A DNA stretch of 37,164 bases, taken from assembly GCA_027314705.1 (NCBI GenBank), contig DAHVAJ010000053.1:1-37164 (forward strand), written 5' to 3'. This document shows positions 1 to 7,880 of this stretch, piece by piece. Numbering within the stretch: position 1 is the first letter of the stretch; each line of letters begins with the position of its first letter. The notes under the pieces were generated by a model. It had not been told where the DNA came from. It did no database searches and worked only from the letters and a program-made list of their open reading frames with translations. The translations under genes and the position numbers were made by a program. The stretch is from Acidimicrobiaceae bacterium (GTDB taxonomy: Bacteria > Actinomycetota > Acidimicrobiia > Acidimicrobiales > RAAP-2).

Positions 1-2
1 GC

Positions 3-803
3 GACGCCGGGCGCGACCAGCGCCGCCAGGTGCCCACCTCGACCGTCTACCGCAACGCCGTCCTGGGCTCCTTGCCGCCCGAGGAGCTCCCCGTGGCCGA
101 ACAGCTGGTGCGCGGCGGGATCCCGGCCGTGCGTCAGGCCATCGAGGAGCAGAACGCCCGGGCCCGGGCCGACGGCCGGCCCGAGGTGACCCCCGAGCCC
201 CTGCTGGCCATGGCCGAACGGCTCCGCCCCCAGGTCGCCCTGGCCACCTGGAAGGACCGGGCCTCGGTGGCCCGCAACCACGGCAAGGAGCTGCCCCTGC
301 GCGAGCTGCGCTCGGTGGTGGCCTCGGCCTCCACCGTGACCCTCGACGAGGAGGGTACGGCGCTGGCCGCGGCCCTGCGGACCGCCCTGGACGAGCGGGT
401 CACCGCCCTCCGCCAGAAGTGGGTCGAACGCATCACCGCCGCCCTCGACCAGGGGCGGGTGGTCGACGCCGTGCGGGCCACGGTGCGGCCCCCCGAGCCC
501 ACCGCCCGGCTCTCCGCCGAGCTGGCCGTGCGCCTGGCCGAGGCGGCCGGGCAGGCCATGGCCGCCGACACCGAGCCCGCCGCCTGGCTGGCCCTGCTCG
601 AGGTGGTGGTGGAGTCCCCGGTGCGCCGGACGGTCAAGCCGGCCGGCCTGCCCGAGGGGGCCGACGAGGCGCTCCTCCAGGAGGCCCGCCGGGCGTCGGG
701 GTACGTGCCCCAACTGGCCAAGCTCATGGGCATCCCCATCCCGCCGCCGCCGGGCCCGCGCCGCCCGGTGCCGGCCCGGTCCACCGGCCGGCACGCCCCG
801 TAG
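3..803 (+). CDS. Unrecognised protein, 5' end outside the window
   Basis: The frame is open to the left edge. The first possible start is a GTG at 30 with no ribosome binding site before it, so the gene very probably begins outside the window and about 266 C-terminal residues are visible. The protein is Ala/Arg/Glu-rich and looks mostly helical, beginning near the edge with a basic stretch (RDQRRQ) followed by VPTSTVYRNAVLGSLPPEEL, and ending in a proline-rich tail (IPIPPPPGPRRP). I see no signal peptide, membrane segment or catalytic motif and do not recognise the family. It converges on the GNAT gene, with only 25 bases between the two stop codons. Confidence 0.6.
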   Translation, partial: DAGRDQRRQVPTSTVYRNAVLGSLPPEELPVAEQLVRGGIPAVRQAIEEQNARARADGRPEVTPEPLLAMAERLRPQVALATWKDRASVARNHGKELPLRELRSVVASASTVTLDEEGTALAAALRTALDERVTALRQKWVERITAALDQGRVVDAVRATVRPPEPTARLSAELAVRLAEAAGQAMAADTEPAAWLALLEVVVESPVRRTVKPAGLPEGADEALLQEARRASGYVPQLAKLMGIPIPPPPGPRRPVPARSTGRHAP

Positions 804-809
804 CGACGG

Positions 810-830
810 GACCCCGGCCCCGACCGGGTC
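810..830. terminator. Possible bidirectional terminator hairpin
   Basis: Between two convergent genes, the arms gacc(c)cgg and ccgggtc can pair over 7 bases with one bulged C and a 6-base loop. There is no T-run. It overlaps the stop codon of the leftward GNAT gene. The call rests on position and pairing only. Confidence 0.3.
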
Positions 831-1317
831 AGGGCCCCTCGTCCGGCGGGCCGTCGAGGGGCCGATGCATCACGAGGAGCCGGGCCTTGAACCCGGCCGC
901 CTCGTAGAAGTTCTTGGCCGAGCGGTCGCCGGGGAGGGCCGTGCCGTCGACCGCGGTGCACCCCCGCTCGGCGCACCACACCAGTGCGGCGTCGAGCAGG
1001 AGGCGGCCCAGGCCGACCTCCCGGGCCCCGGGTTCGACGTAGCAGGCGGCCAGGACCCCGCGCCGGTCCCTCCCCTCCCCCACCGCCCGGCACACGGCCA
1101 CGCCGGCCGGCCAGGTGTCGAGCAGGCCCACCAACACGGTGCGGTCGGGGTCGCCGAGCCAGGGGCCGAGGTCGGCGCCGGGCAGCCCCGCCACGCCCGG
1201 GTCGTCGGGCAACAGCGTCCCCCCGCCGCGCCCGTCGGCCCGCTCGGCGACGAAGGCGCCGACCAGCTCGGCCACCCGGGGCGAGTCGGCCGCCGTCGCC
1301 GTCCGGACCGACTCCAC
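829..1317 (-). CDS. GNAT family N-acetyltransferase
   Basis: This 162-residue protein has the normal length of a single GNAT domain. The N-terminus (SVRTATAADSPRVAELVGAF) is the usual strand-helix opening. The middle strand VLAACYVEPGAREVGLGRLL carries the R-x-x-G-x-G acetyl-CoA pyrophosphate-binding loop, and the C-terminus has the characteristic SAKNFYEAAGFKARL element. GNAT enzymes move an acetyl group from acetyl-CoA to an amine; the substrate cannot be read from the sequence. The start is a GTG 10 bases after the stop of the upstream gene, so it is probably the last gene of the leftward DUF4193 operon. Confidence 0.85.
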   Translation of the reverse strand: MESVRTATAADSPRVAELVGAFVAERADGRGGGTLLPDDPGVAGLPGADLGPWLGDPDRTVLVGLLDTWPAGVAVCRAVGEGRDRRGVLAACYVEPGAREVGLGRLLLDAALVWCAERGCTAVDGTALPGDRSAKNFYEAAGFKARLLVMHRPLDGPPDEGP

Positions 1318-1327
1318 CGGTCGACGG

Positions 1328-1924
1328 TCAGGACCGCTCGTCGAGGAGCTGGTCGACCCGGTTCAGGATGGTGCGCCGTCCGCGGGCCGCCGACTCGTAG
1401 GCCCGCACGGCCACCAGCTCGGGCCGACTCAGGCCGTCGAGGCGCTGGACGACCTGGGAGGCCGAGAGGGTGTCGAACCCCGGGATGGCCAGGGTGTCGG
1501 CCGCGGGGACGTGCCCGGTGCGGGCCGCCGGCGCCGGCCTCGTCACCGGTGCCGCCGCCGGTGCCGCCGCCGCTCCGGTGCCCGGCGTGGCCACCGGCCC
1601 GTCCGGCGGGAGGCGCGGGATGGTGCGCAGCGGTCGTGCGGGTGCCGGCCGGCCCGTCGACGGCCGGACCGGGGGGGTCGGGTCGACCCGCCGCAGGGTC
1701 TCGGAGCGGCGCCGCACCTCGTGCTGGCCGGCCTTCACGGCGAACTGCCCCACGGCCCGGGCCGAGTTGACGTGGACACCGAGCCGCCGGCGTCCCCGTT
1801 CCACGAGCGTCGGGAACTCCTCGATCGCCGAGACCACCAGCCCGGTGGGGGCGAAGAGGAACAGGTCGAGGAGGCGCTCGGTGAGCGGTTCGTCCTCGGG
1901 TAGCTCGTCGTTCGGTGCGGCCAT
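1328..1924 (-). CDS. Protein with lipid-droplet-protein-like ends and a Pro/Ala linker
   Basis: I chose the ATG at 1924 (MAAPNDELPEDEP), giving 198 residues; a longer frame would run into the upstream gene. After an acidic start, residues about 15-75 form an amphipathic region (LFLFAPTGLVVSAIEEFPTL, then basic helices). A Pro/Ala-rich linker follows, then a compact C-terminal helical domain (PGFDTLSASQVVQRLDGLSR ... ILNRVDQLL). This C-terminal pattern resembles a domain I recall at the end of actinobacterial lipid-droplet-associated and related envelope proteins. That resemblance is from memory and the function is unknown. The gene lies 11 bases downstream of the DUF4193 gene and 10 bases upstream of the GNAT gene, so the three are probably cotranscribed. 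Confidence 0.65.
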   Translation of the reverse strand: MAAPNDELPEDEPLTERLLDLFLFAPTGLVVSAIEEFPTLVERGRRRLGVHVNSARAVGQFAVKAGQHEVRRRSETLRRVDPTPPVRPSTGRPAPARPLRTIPRLPPDGPVATPGTGAAAAPAAAPVTRPAPAARTGHVPAADTLAIPGFDTLSASQVVQRLDGLSRPELVAVRAYESAARGRRTILNRVDQLLDERS

Positions 1925-1935
1925 GTCGTCTCCCG

Positions 1936-2403
1936 TCAGACGCAGTCCCGGCAGAGCATCCTCTTGCGGTCCGCCAGCTGGTTGGGGTGCTTCACGAGGA
2001 AGCACGAGCGGCACACGAACTCCCCGGGCTGCTTGGGGAGGACCCGCTCGACCCCGCCGTCGCCCCGGTCCTCGGGCTCGGGGGCCTCCTCGTCGTCCTC
2101 GGGCTCCTCGACGACCAGGCGCTCCTTCAGGATGGTGTCGAGGCTGGCCTCGACGTCCTCGTCCTCGGGCTCCTCCTCGTCCTCCTCCTCGGCGTCCTCG
2201 CCCGCCTTGGCGGCCGTCTTCCCCACGGCGGGGACGGTCTCGCCCTCGTCCTCGTCGTCGTCGACGATGGCGACCTCGTCATCGTCGACGTCGTCGTCGA
2301 CGAGCCCGTCCGCGGCGATCAGGTCCTCGTCGTCGGCGATCTCCTCGAGGTCGCCCTCGATGAGCTCGTCGGGACCGTCGACTTCGTCGAGTTCAGGTGG
2401 CAT
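1936..2403 (-). CDS. DUF4193 family acidic zinc-ribbon-like protein
   Basis: This 155-residue protein is extraordinarily acidic: long Asp/Glu runs cover roughly residues 5-115. A short cysteine-rich module follows: GEFVCRSCFLVKHPNQLADR then MLCRDCV at the very end. The two C-x2-C pairs are a likely zinc-binding site and match the C-terminus of actinobacterial DUF4193 proteins; the acidic N-terminal part is typical too, although here it is longer than in the mycobacterial versions I know. Its biochemical role is not established. It is the first gene of a three-gene leftward operon, with a possible -10 element 30 bases before the ATG. Confidence 0.85.
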   Translation of the reverse strand: MPPELDEVDGPDELIEGDLEEIADDEDLIAADGLVDDDVDDDEVAIVDDDEDEGETVPAVGKTAAKAGEDAEEEDEEEPEDEDVEASLDTILKERLVVEEPEDDEEAPEPEDRGDGGVERVLPKQPGEFVCRSCFLVKHPNQLADRKRMLCRDCV

Positions 2404-2432
2404 CGGGCCCTTTCGGTGCTGAGTTCGCCGGG

Positions 2433-2438
2433 AGCATA
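2433..2438 (-). promoter_or_regulatory. -10 element TATGCT for the DUF4193 operon
   Basis: Read leftward, TATGCT stands 30 bases before the ATG, a good spacing for a promoter with a short leader of about 22 bases. No convincing -35 box is seen. The leader before the ATG has only a weak purine stretch (gaaaggg). Confidence 0.4.
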
Positions 2439-2780
2439 GACGGTGGGGCCGGCGACCGGTACACCAATGGGCACCGATCCGTCCACTCCCGCCCGCCCGA
2501 CGGGTCCGGGACGCGGCGCCGGCGGGCCGGCAACGGGTGGTGCGGGACGCCGGCGCGGCGCCCGTCGCACGCAGGCGGCAAGACCCAGGGGCTCTTTGGC
2601 ACCACCACCCCGAGACCCCCGGTTCGCACCGGTGGCCACGGGATGACGTTTTCTACTCGACCCCCTGGGCCTACCTCCGCCTCTCACAGCATCCCCGCCT
2701 GGAGCGGTCGCCGGCTCTCGAACTGGCCGGCTGCCACCCCTGGGACGACTGGGACTGGGCGCACCATAGGCGACGCCCCC

Positions 2781-2805
2781 GGTGGTCCGTCAAGTGGACG
2801 CCACC
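2781..2805 (-). terminator. Possible terminator of the tat-helY-thyX operon
   Basis: About 35 bases past the thyX-like stop codon, ggtgg-cg-tcc and gga-ccacc pair as an 8-base stem with a 2-base bulge and a 7-base loop. No T-run follows. The call depends on position and pairing. Confidence 0.3.
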
Positions 2806-2839
2806 CCTTGTGACCTGGGAGGTTCCAGATCCGTCCTGC

Positions 2840-4498
2840 TCAGGGACTTAGGGGATTTCCCGCCCCGGAGAGGGCGTTGCGGCGGCCCTCGGCCCGCCGT
2901 TCGGACTCCAGGCGCTCGAGGTCGGCCGCGCCGTAGTCGACGTGGGCCATGGCCTCGGCCAGGAGGCGGTGGCCGGCCCGCTCGCCGATCTGACGGTGCA
3001 TCTCCTGGGCCACCCACCGGTAGCTCGGGTGGCCCTGGGGCCCCGAACGGAGCTCGACCAGGTGCATGGCCTCCCTGGCGTTCATCTGCATGGAGTACCG
3101 GATGCGGTAGGCCAGGGCCACGGCGTAGGCGGCCTGGTCCGGGAAGTCCTGGCCCAGGGCGTCGGCCAGCTCGCGCGAGCGCTCCAGCGAGGCCACGTAC
3201 GGTGCGGCCAGCCCCGCCTCCTCCACCGTGCCCGGGACGTCGTAGCCGAGGGCGACCCCGAGCGGTTGCCACTCGATGGTGAGCATGCGGTGGCGCTGGA
3301 GGTCCCGGAAGGCCCCGTAGTCGGTGACCACGTCGAACCGGTACCCGGTCCGCTCCAGGGCCCGCCCGGGCCGGTGGCGCCGGTTGGCCCGCTCGCCCAC
3401 GTACGCCCGGAGCAGGGCCCGCTTCTCCTCGGCCCCGAGCCGGCGCACCCGGTCGAGCACGTCGGCCTCCGGGGCGGCGGTGCCCGGGGCCACCACGGCG
3501 GCCACCACCTTGTCCTCGCCCTCGGGGTCGAAGTCGACCAGCTCGACCGAGGGTGCTCCCGACGGGCCGCCGGCCGCCGGCGCCCCGGCGGCGACGAGGT
3601 CCGGGAACAGCTCGGCCACCACGCGGGCCGTCTCCCCCCGGGTCGCCTCGACGTAGGCCGACCAGGCCCCGCCCCGGTCGGGGCGGTCCACCCGCTGGAG
3701 GAAGGAGGGGATGACCTTGCGCAGCTCCTCGAGCATCAGGTCGGCGTAGGCCCGGGCCTCGGGCAGGGGGTGGGCCCGCATCCGCACGAGGAGCTGCTCG
3801 TAGGACTGGCCGGTGCCGTAGATGCCGACGTTGGAGAGGGACCCGGCCGGCAGCAGGCCCCGCAGGCCGTCGAGGCCCTTGGCCCGGACGGCCTGGCGGT
3901 GGACGAACTCGGAGTCGCCGGGCCGGCGCGGATGGCGGGCCTTCAGCCAGTCGTTGAGGACGACCAGCAGCTCGCCGTAGGTGTCGAACATCCGGTCCAT
4001 CTCGCCCACGTACCGGGCCCCGAGGGGTGAGTCGAGCAGGCCCGGGTCGCGGTAGTACCGGTAGTGCCCGGTCGAGAGGCGCTGGTTGTAGGCGATGTAC
4101 CGGGTCGACTGCTCGAGATAGGCCATGAGCCGGCCCCACTCGAGCACTTTGGTCAGGACGTTCGAGGCCTGCTCGCAGGCGAGGTGGACCCCGCCGAGTT
4201 GGGCCACCGAGTCGTCCCCGTACTCGACGAAGACCTTCTCGTAGAGCTCGACCGCCCGCTTGAGCCCGACGGTGGCGTCGACGGTCACGTCACCGCTGAT
4301 GTCGAGGTCGCCCACGAACTCGTCGAGGAACAGGCGACGCAGGCTCTTCGGCGAGCGCGAGTAGCGGGCGAAGAGGGCCCCCTTGACCACTTCGGGCAGG
4401 TTGACCAGGGCGAACACCGGCCGATCCAGGTTCGTCACGTACCGCCGGAGGATGTCCTCCTCCTCGGGGGTGAACGGCTCGGCGGCATAGGGGAACAT
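2840..4498 (-). CDS. Tandem two-domain FAD-dependent thymidylate synthase-like protein (ThyX family)
   Basis: At 552 residues this is about twice the length of a usual ThyX (220-260), which makes dTMP from dUMP with FAD and methylene-tetrahydrofolate. Two ThyX-like halves are visible. The first (about 20-290) has EYGDDSVAQLGG and WGRLMAYLEQSTRY at 121-134, which aligns with the ThyX signature RHR...S.NEQSTRY but has WGR in place of RHR. The second (about 355-510) has RHRMLTIEWQPLG at 402-414, keeping RHR but losing the Ser and Arg of the second part; it ends with NAREAMHLVELR, another ThyX hallmark. An Ala/Pro/Gly linker (about 300-350) joins them. Each half seems to keep what the other lost. 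The ThyX family assignment is firm; enzymatic activity is inference. It is the last gene of tatB-tatC-helY-thyX, 12 bases after helY. No thyA is in the window. Confidence 0.8.
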   Translation of the reverse strand: MFPYAAEPFTPEEEDILRRYVTNLDRPVFALVNLPEVVKGALFARYSRSPKSLRRLFLDEFVGDLDISGDVTVDATVGLKRAVELYEKVFVEYGDDSVAQLGGVHLACEQASNVLTKVLEWGRLMAYLEQSTRYIAYNQRLSTGHYRYYRDPGLLDSPLGARYVGEMDRMFDTYGELLVVLNDWLKARHPRRPGDSEFVHRQAVRAKGLDGLRGLLPAGSLSNVGIYGTGQSYEQLLVRMRAHPLPEARAYADLMLEELRKVIPSFLQRVDRPDRGGAWSAYVEATRGETARVVAELFPDLVAAGAPAAGGPSGAPSVELVDFDPEGEDKVVAAVVAPGTAAPEADVLDRVRRLGAEEKRALLRAYVGERANRRHRPGRALERTGYRFDVVTDYGAFRDLQRHRMLTIEWQPLGVALGYDVPGTVEEAGLAAPYVASLERSRELADALGQDFPDQAAYAVALAYRIRYSMQMNAREAMHLVELRSGPQGHPSYRWVAQEMHRQIGERAGHRLLAEAMAHVDYGAADLERLESERRAEGRRNALSGAGNPLSP

Positions 4499-4510
4499 GC
4501 CCGACTGACA

Positions 4511-6556
4511 CTACGACGGGAGGGCCCCGGGCGTGGGGGACCCCAGGGCGGCCGGATCGTCCGCCCCCACCACCCCCCGCCGGACGAGGGCCACCGCCAG
4601 CTCGGCCGCCTCCCGGGTGCCCGGCGCCGGGGCGGCCTGACCCAGCTGGCGCAGCAGGTCGATGAGCTGGCGGACGTTGCGGACGAAGTCCCCGGGGGCC
4701 ACCTCGGCGTCCCGGAGCACGGTGTCGAGGGTCGCCCCCGCGGCCCAGGCCACCACGGCCCGGGCCAGGCCGGCGTCGGGCCGCCGGGTCCGGCGCAGCC
4801 CCACCCGCCGCTCGTCGGCCCGGAGGTCGCCGGCGAGGGACTCCAGGGCGGCCAGGCGCTCGACCACCCGGGCCTGGCGGGGCGGGGGCGGGCCCTCCCC
4901 GGCCCGACGGGCCTCGAAGGTGAGGGCCGAGGCCACCCCGGCCAGCTCGGCCGGCGGGAGGTCGTCGAGCACCCCGGCCCGCAGGGCCTCGGCCACCAGC
5001 AGGTCGGACTCGTGGTACACCCCGGCCAGGGCCGTCCCGGCCTCGGTCAGACGCCACCCGTCGACGTAGCCGCGGGCCTCGAGGACGGCCAGGCGGCGGT
5101 CGAGCTGGGCGGCCAGGGAGACCGACCCCTCGGGGGCCTGCCACTGGCCGTAGGAGGAGGCCAACAGGTCGCGGGCCTCGGTCCGGGTCCACCGCCGGAC
5201 GAGGTTCACGGCCAGGTTGTAGGTCGGGTGGAAGGACGAGACCAGGTCGGGCGGCGGGGCCAGGGCGGTGCGGGCCACCACCCCGAACGGCGTGGCCGGG
5301 TGCCAGAGCACGAAGGCGTGGCCCACGGTGTCGATCCCGCGGCGGCCGGCCCGACCGGTGAGCTGTTGGTACTCGCCCGAGGTGAGGGCCGACGTGTCGG
5401 CGCCCCGGAACTTGGCGAAGCGCTCGACGACCACGGTGCGGGCCGGCATGTTGATGCCGAGGGCCAGGGTCTCGGTGGCGAACACCACCTTGAGGAGACC
5501 CTCGACGAAGCACTGCTCGACGGCCTGGCGGAAGGCCGGGACCAGGCCGGCGTGGTGGGGGGCCACGCCGGCTTCCAGGGCGGCCGACCACGGGCCGTAG
5601 CCCAGGGTGGCCAGGTCGTCGTCGCCGAGGCGCTCGACGGCCGCCTCGGCCACGGCCCGGATCCGGGCCCGCTCCTCCCCGGTGGTGAGGCGCACGCCGT
5701 CGTGGAGGCACTGGCGCACGGCGTCGTCGCAGGCGGCCCGCGAGAAGATGAACGTGATGGCCGGCAGCATGCCGGCGTCGGCCAGGTAGGCGATGACCTC
5801 GGTCCGCCGGGGGGCGCGCTGCGGGTGGTGGCCGGGGCGGCGGCGGCGCTGGTCGAGACGCAGGCCGTCCGGGTTGGGAGCGCCCCCCCGCAGCAGGGGC
5901 AGGACGGTGAGCTCGTCCGAGCCCCTCCGGGCCAGGGCGTAGTGGTGGTGGAGGGTGACCGGGCGGTGGGTCTCGACCACCACCCGGGTGGTCCCCCGCA
6001 CCGAGGTCAGCCAGGCCCCGAAGTCGGTGGCGTTGGCCACGGTGGCCGAGAGGCTGACGAAGGCGATCCCGGCCGGGGCCAGGACCAGGACCTCCTCCCA
6101 CACCGAGCCCCGGTAGGGGTCCTGGAGGTAGTGGACCTCGTCGAGCACCACCACCCGGAGGCCGTCGAGCAGGGCCGAGCGGGCGAAGAGCATGTTGCGG
6201 AGGACCTCGGTGGTCATGACCACGACCGGGGCCCGGGGCTGGTGCGAGACGTCCCCGGTGAGCAGGCCCACCCGGCCCGGTCCGTGGCGGGCGGCCAGCT
6301 CGGCGAACTTCTGGTTGGACAGGGCTTTGATGGGCGTGGTGTAGAAGGCCTTGCCCCCGCCGGCCAGGGCCCGGGACACCGCGTACTCGGCCACCAGGGT
6401 CTTGCCCGACCCGGTCGGGGCGCTCACCAGCACCGACTCGCCCCGGTCGAGGGCGTCCATGGCCCGTCGCTGGAAGGCGTCGGGCCGGAAGCCGAGGGCG
6501 GCCTCGAACCGGGCCCGCCCCTCCCCCGGCTGCGCCCCGGCCGGGGCCGCGCTCAT
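4511..6556 (-). CDS. helY: Ski2-like DEVH-box RNA helicase, HelY type
   Basis: The protein is 681 residues. Walker A is APTGSGKT (46-53), Walker B is the DEVH box (139-142), motif III is SLSATVAN, and QLTGRAGRRGID is the arginine-finger motif VI of the Ski2/Mtr4 group. The C-terminal part is helical and resembles the DSHCT region of this family. It is shorter than mycobacterial HelY (about 900 residues), with a basic insertion (LDQRRRRPGHHPQRAPRRTE) between the two RecA domains. Relatives unwind RNA using ATP. Its position directly after tatC (10-base gap) matches the tatA-tatC-helY order downstream of pafA in Mycobacterium, which supports the name. The ATG at 6556 starts MSAAPAGAQP. Confidence 0.9.
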   Translation of the reverse strand: MSAAPAGAQPGEGRARFEAALGFRPDAFQRRAMDALDRGESVLVSAPTGSGKTLVAEYAVSRALAGGGKAFYTTPIKALSNQKFAELAARHGPGRVGLLTGDVSHQPRAPVVVMTTEVLRNMLFARSALLDGLRVVVLDEVHYLQDPYRGSVWEEVLVLAPAGIAFVSLSATVANATDFGAWLTSVRGTTRVVVETHRPVTLHHHYALARRGSDELTVLPLLRGGAPNPDGLRLDQRRRRPGHHPQRAPRRTEVIAYLADAGMLPAITFIFSRAACDDAVRQCLHDGVRLTTGEERARIRAVAEAAVERLGDDDLATLGYGPWSAALEAGVAPHHAGLVPAFRQAVEQCFVEGLLKVVFATETLALGINMPARTVVVERFAKFRGADTSALTSGEYQQLTGRAGRRGIDTVGHAFVLWHPATPFGVVARTALAPPPDLVSSFHPTYNLAVNLVRRWTRTEARDLLASSYGQWQAPEGSVSLAAQLDRRLAVLEARGYVDGWRLTEAGTALAGVYHESDLLVAEALRAGVLDDLPPAELAGVASALTFEARRAGEGPPPPRQARVVERLAALESLAGDLRADERRVGLRRTRRPDAGLARAVVAWAAGATLDTVLRDAEVAPGDFVRNVRQLIDLLRQLGQAAPAPGTREAAELAVALVRRGVVGADDPAALGSPTPGALPS

Positions 6557-6566
6557 GGCCGCCGGC

Positions 6567-7313
6567 TCATCGCCGGACGATCCGGCCGACCAGGATGGAG
6601 AGCTCGTAGAAGACGTAGAGGGGGATGGCCATGGCCAGCATGGAGAACGGGTCGGAGCTGGGTGTGACCACGCCGGCCACCACCACGATGACCACGATGG
6701 CCCACCGCCGCCACGAGGAGAGCTGCTTGGGTGAGAGCACCCCGGCGAGCTCGAGGGAGACGAGGAGCACCGGGAACTCGAAGGTGATGCCGAAGGCCAC
6801 CATGAGCAGCACGATGAGGCTCAGGTACTTGGTCGGGTCGAGGATCTGGGTGAGGCTCGGCCCGCCGATGCTGTCGAGCCAGGCCAGCGCGTGGGGGAAG
6901 ATGGCGAAGGCCACGGCGCAGCCCATGGCGAAGAGCACGATCGAGGCGGCGATGAAGGGGACGGCGTACCGCTTCTCCCTGGGGTTGAGGCCGGGGGTGA
7001 TGAACCGCCACAGCTCCCACAGCCAGATCGGCGAGGCCAGGAAGACCCCGGCGTAGGCGGCGATCTTGATGCGCAGGGTGAGCCCGTCCAGGGGACCGGT
7101 GATGTAGAAGCTGCACCGGTGGGGAGCGACCTGGCAGTAGGGGTGCTTGAGGGCGGCCAGGATCTGGTTGTAGGCCAGGAAGGCCACCGTGCCCGTGACC
7201 AGGAAGGCGACCACGGCCACGATGAGCCGGCGGCGGAGCTCGCCGAGGTGCTCGGCCAGGGTCATGGCGTCCGGCGCCGGCCGGGCCTCCCGGCGGCGGA
7301 GGGAGAGGGCCAC
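6567..7313 (-). CDS. tatC: Sec-independent protein translocase subunit TatC
   Basis: This 248-residue integral membrane protein has the usual TatC length and about six hydrophobic segments. The cytoplasmic N-terminus MTLAEHLGELRRRL is the family signature that contributes to twin-arginine signal recognition, and SPIWLWELWRFITPGLNPREKR is the typical first cytoplasmic loop. TatC binds twin-arginine precursors and, with TatA and TatB-like partners, moves folded proteins across the membrane. The GTG start at 7313 gives 16 residues before MTLAEHL; the internal ATG is an alternative start. It follows the tatB-like gene by 46 bases. Confidence 0.95.
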   Translation of the reverse strand: MALSLRRREARPAPDAMTLAEHLGELRRRLIVAVVAFLVTGTVAFLAYNQILAALKHPYCQVAPHRCSFYITGPLDGLTLRIKIAAYAGVFLASPIWLWELWRFITPGLNPREKRYAVPFIAASIVLFAMGCAVAFAIFPHALAWLDSIGGPSLTQILDPTKYLSLIVLLMVAFGITFEFPVLLVSLELAGVLSPKQLSSWRRWAIVVIVVVAGVVTPSSDPFSMLAMAIPLYVFYELSILVGRIVRR

Positions 7314-7359
7314 GGTCAGCCCGTCCCGGACGCGCCGTCCCCGGTGGACCGGGCCACCG

Positions 7360-7830
7360 TCAGTTCATCCCCGGGTCGTCGGGCACCACCGGTCGGCCGG
7401 CGCCCCGCACCCGGTGGAGGGTGCCCCCGGGATCGGTCACCGAGATGGTGGGGAGGGACGGCTGCTCGGTCGACCGGACCGTCCCGGCCGGCCGGTTGGC
7501 CGCGGGCGAGACCCGGACGGCGTCGCCGGCCGGCTCCTCGGGGCGGTCCTCGTCGAGCGCCGACGGGGTGGCCTCGTTGTCGGAGGCGTGGGCGTCGGCC
7601 AGCGAGTCGAGGAACGTCAGCGGCGACCGCACGGCCTGGGCGATCTTCTCGGTCGACGGGAGGTCGGGGAAGTTGCCCCGGACGTCGGTCTCCAGCCGCT
7701 CGCGCAACCGCCGCAGGTCGCCCCAGAGCGCGCCCACCTGGCGGGCCATCTTGGGCAGCTTGTCGGGACCCAGCACGATCACGGCCACCACCAGGATCAC
7801 CAGGAGCTTCGCCGGGCTGAGGAAGGGCAC
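7360..7830 (-). CDS. tatB: Twin-arginine translocase subunit TatB (TatA/B family)
   Basis: The 156-residue protein starts with a short N-terminal membrane helix (KLLVILVVAVIVLGPDKLPK) containing the conserved GPDKLP hinge, then an amphipathic helix (MARQVGALWGDLRRLRERL), then a long polar tail. The length and GPDKLP rather than FGxxKLP favour TatB over TatA. With TatC it forms the receptor for twin-arginine precursors. No TatA is seen in the window, so it is either elsewhere or this protein serves both roles. The start is a GTG placed 6 bases after a TAGACT -10 box, so the mRNA is probably leaderless. Confidence 0.85.
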   Translation of the reverse strand: MPFLSPAKLLVILVVAVIVLGPDKLPKMARQVGALWGDLRRLRERLETDVRGNFPDLPSTEKIAQAVRSPLTFLDSLADAHASDNEATPSALDEDRPEEPAGDAVRVSPAANRPAGTVRSTEQPSLPTISVTDPGGTLHRVRGAGRPVVPDDPGMN

Positions 7831-7836
7831 CGCCCG

Positions 7837-7842
7837 AGTCTA
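7837..7842 (-). promoter_or_regulatory. Leaderless promoter -10 box of tatB
   Basis: TAGACT lies 6 bases before the GTG start, so transcription would begin at or next to the start codon. No ribosome binding site is present and no -35 box is recognisable. Confidence 0.6.
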
Positions 7843-7880
7843 CCGACGGCGGCGGCCGCACCCGGGCTCGGCCGGGGTGG

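Larger units (their letters stand above)
2404..2839. other. 436-base gap without a recognisable gene
   Basis: This gap lies between the DUF4193 start and the end of the thyX-like gene. It holds a likely promoter for the DUF4193 operon at its left end and a possible terminator hairpin for the thyX operon at its right end. The middle is GC-rich with several imperfect inverted repeats. Short open frames here have no family resemblance that I can see. A piece around 2620-2640 (ggttcgcacc) mimics a tRNA T-loop, but the flanking bases do not form the stem. Confidence 0.5.

Noticed and set aside
2620..2645. Another T-loop-like sequence (ggttcgcacc) in the large gap
   Set aside because: The stem fails at the second pair and no other tRNA arms are found.
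4064..6667. Very long open frame on the plus strand opposite thyX-like and helY
   Set aside because: It is an antisense shadow produced by high GC codon use; the translation is Gly/Val/Leu/His repeats with no domain, and the opposite strand holds clear enzyme motifs.
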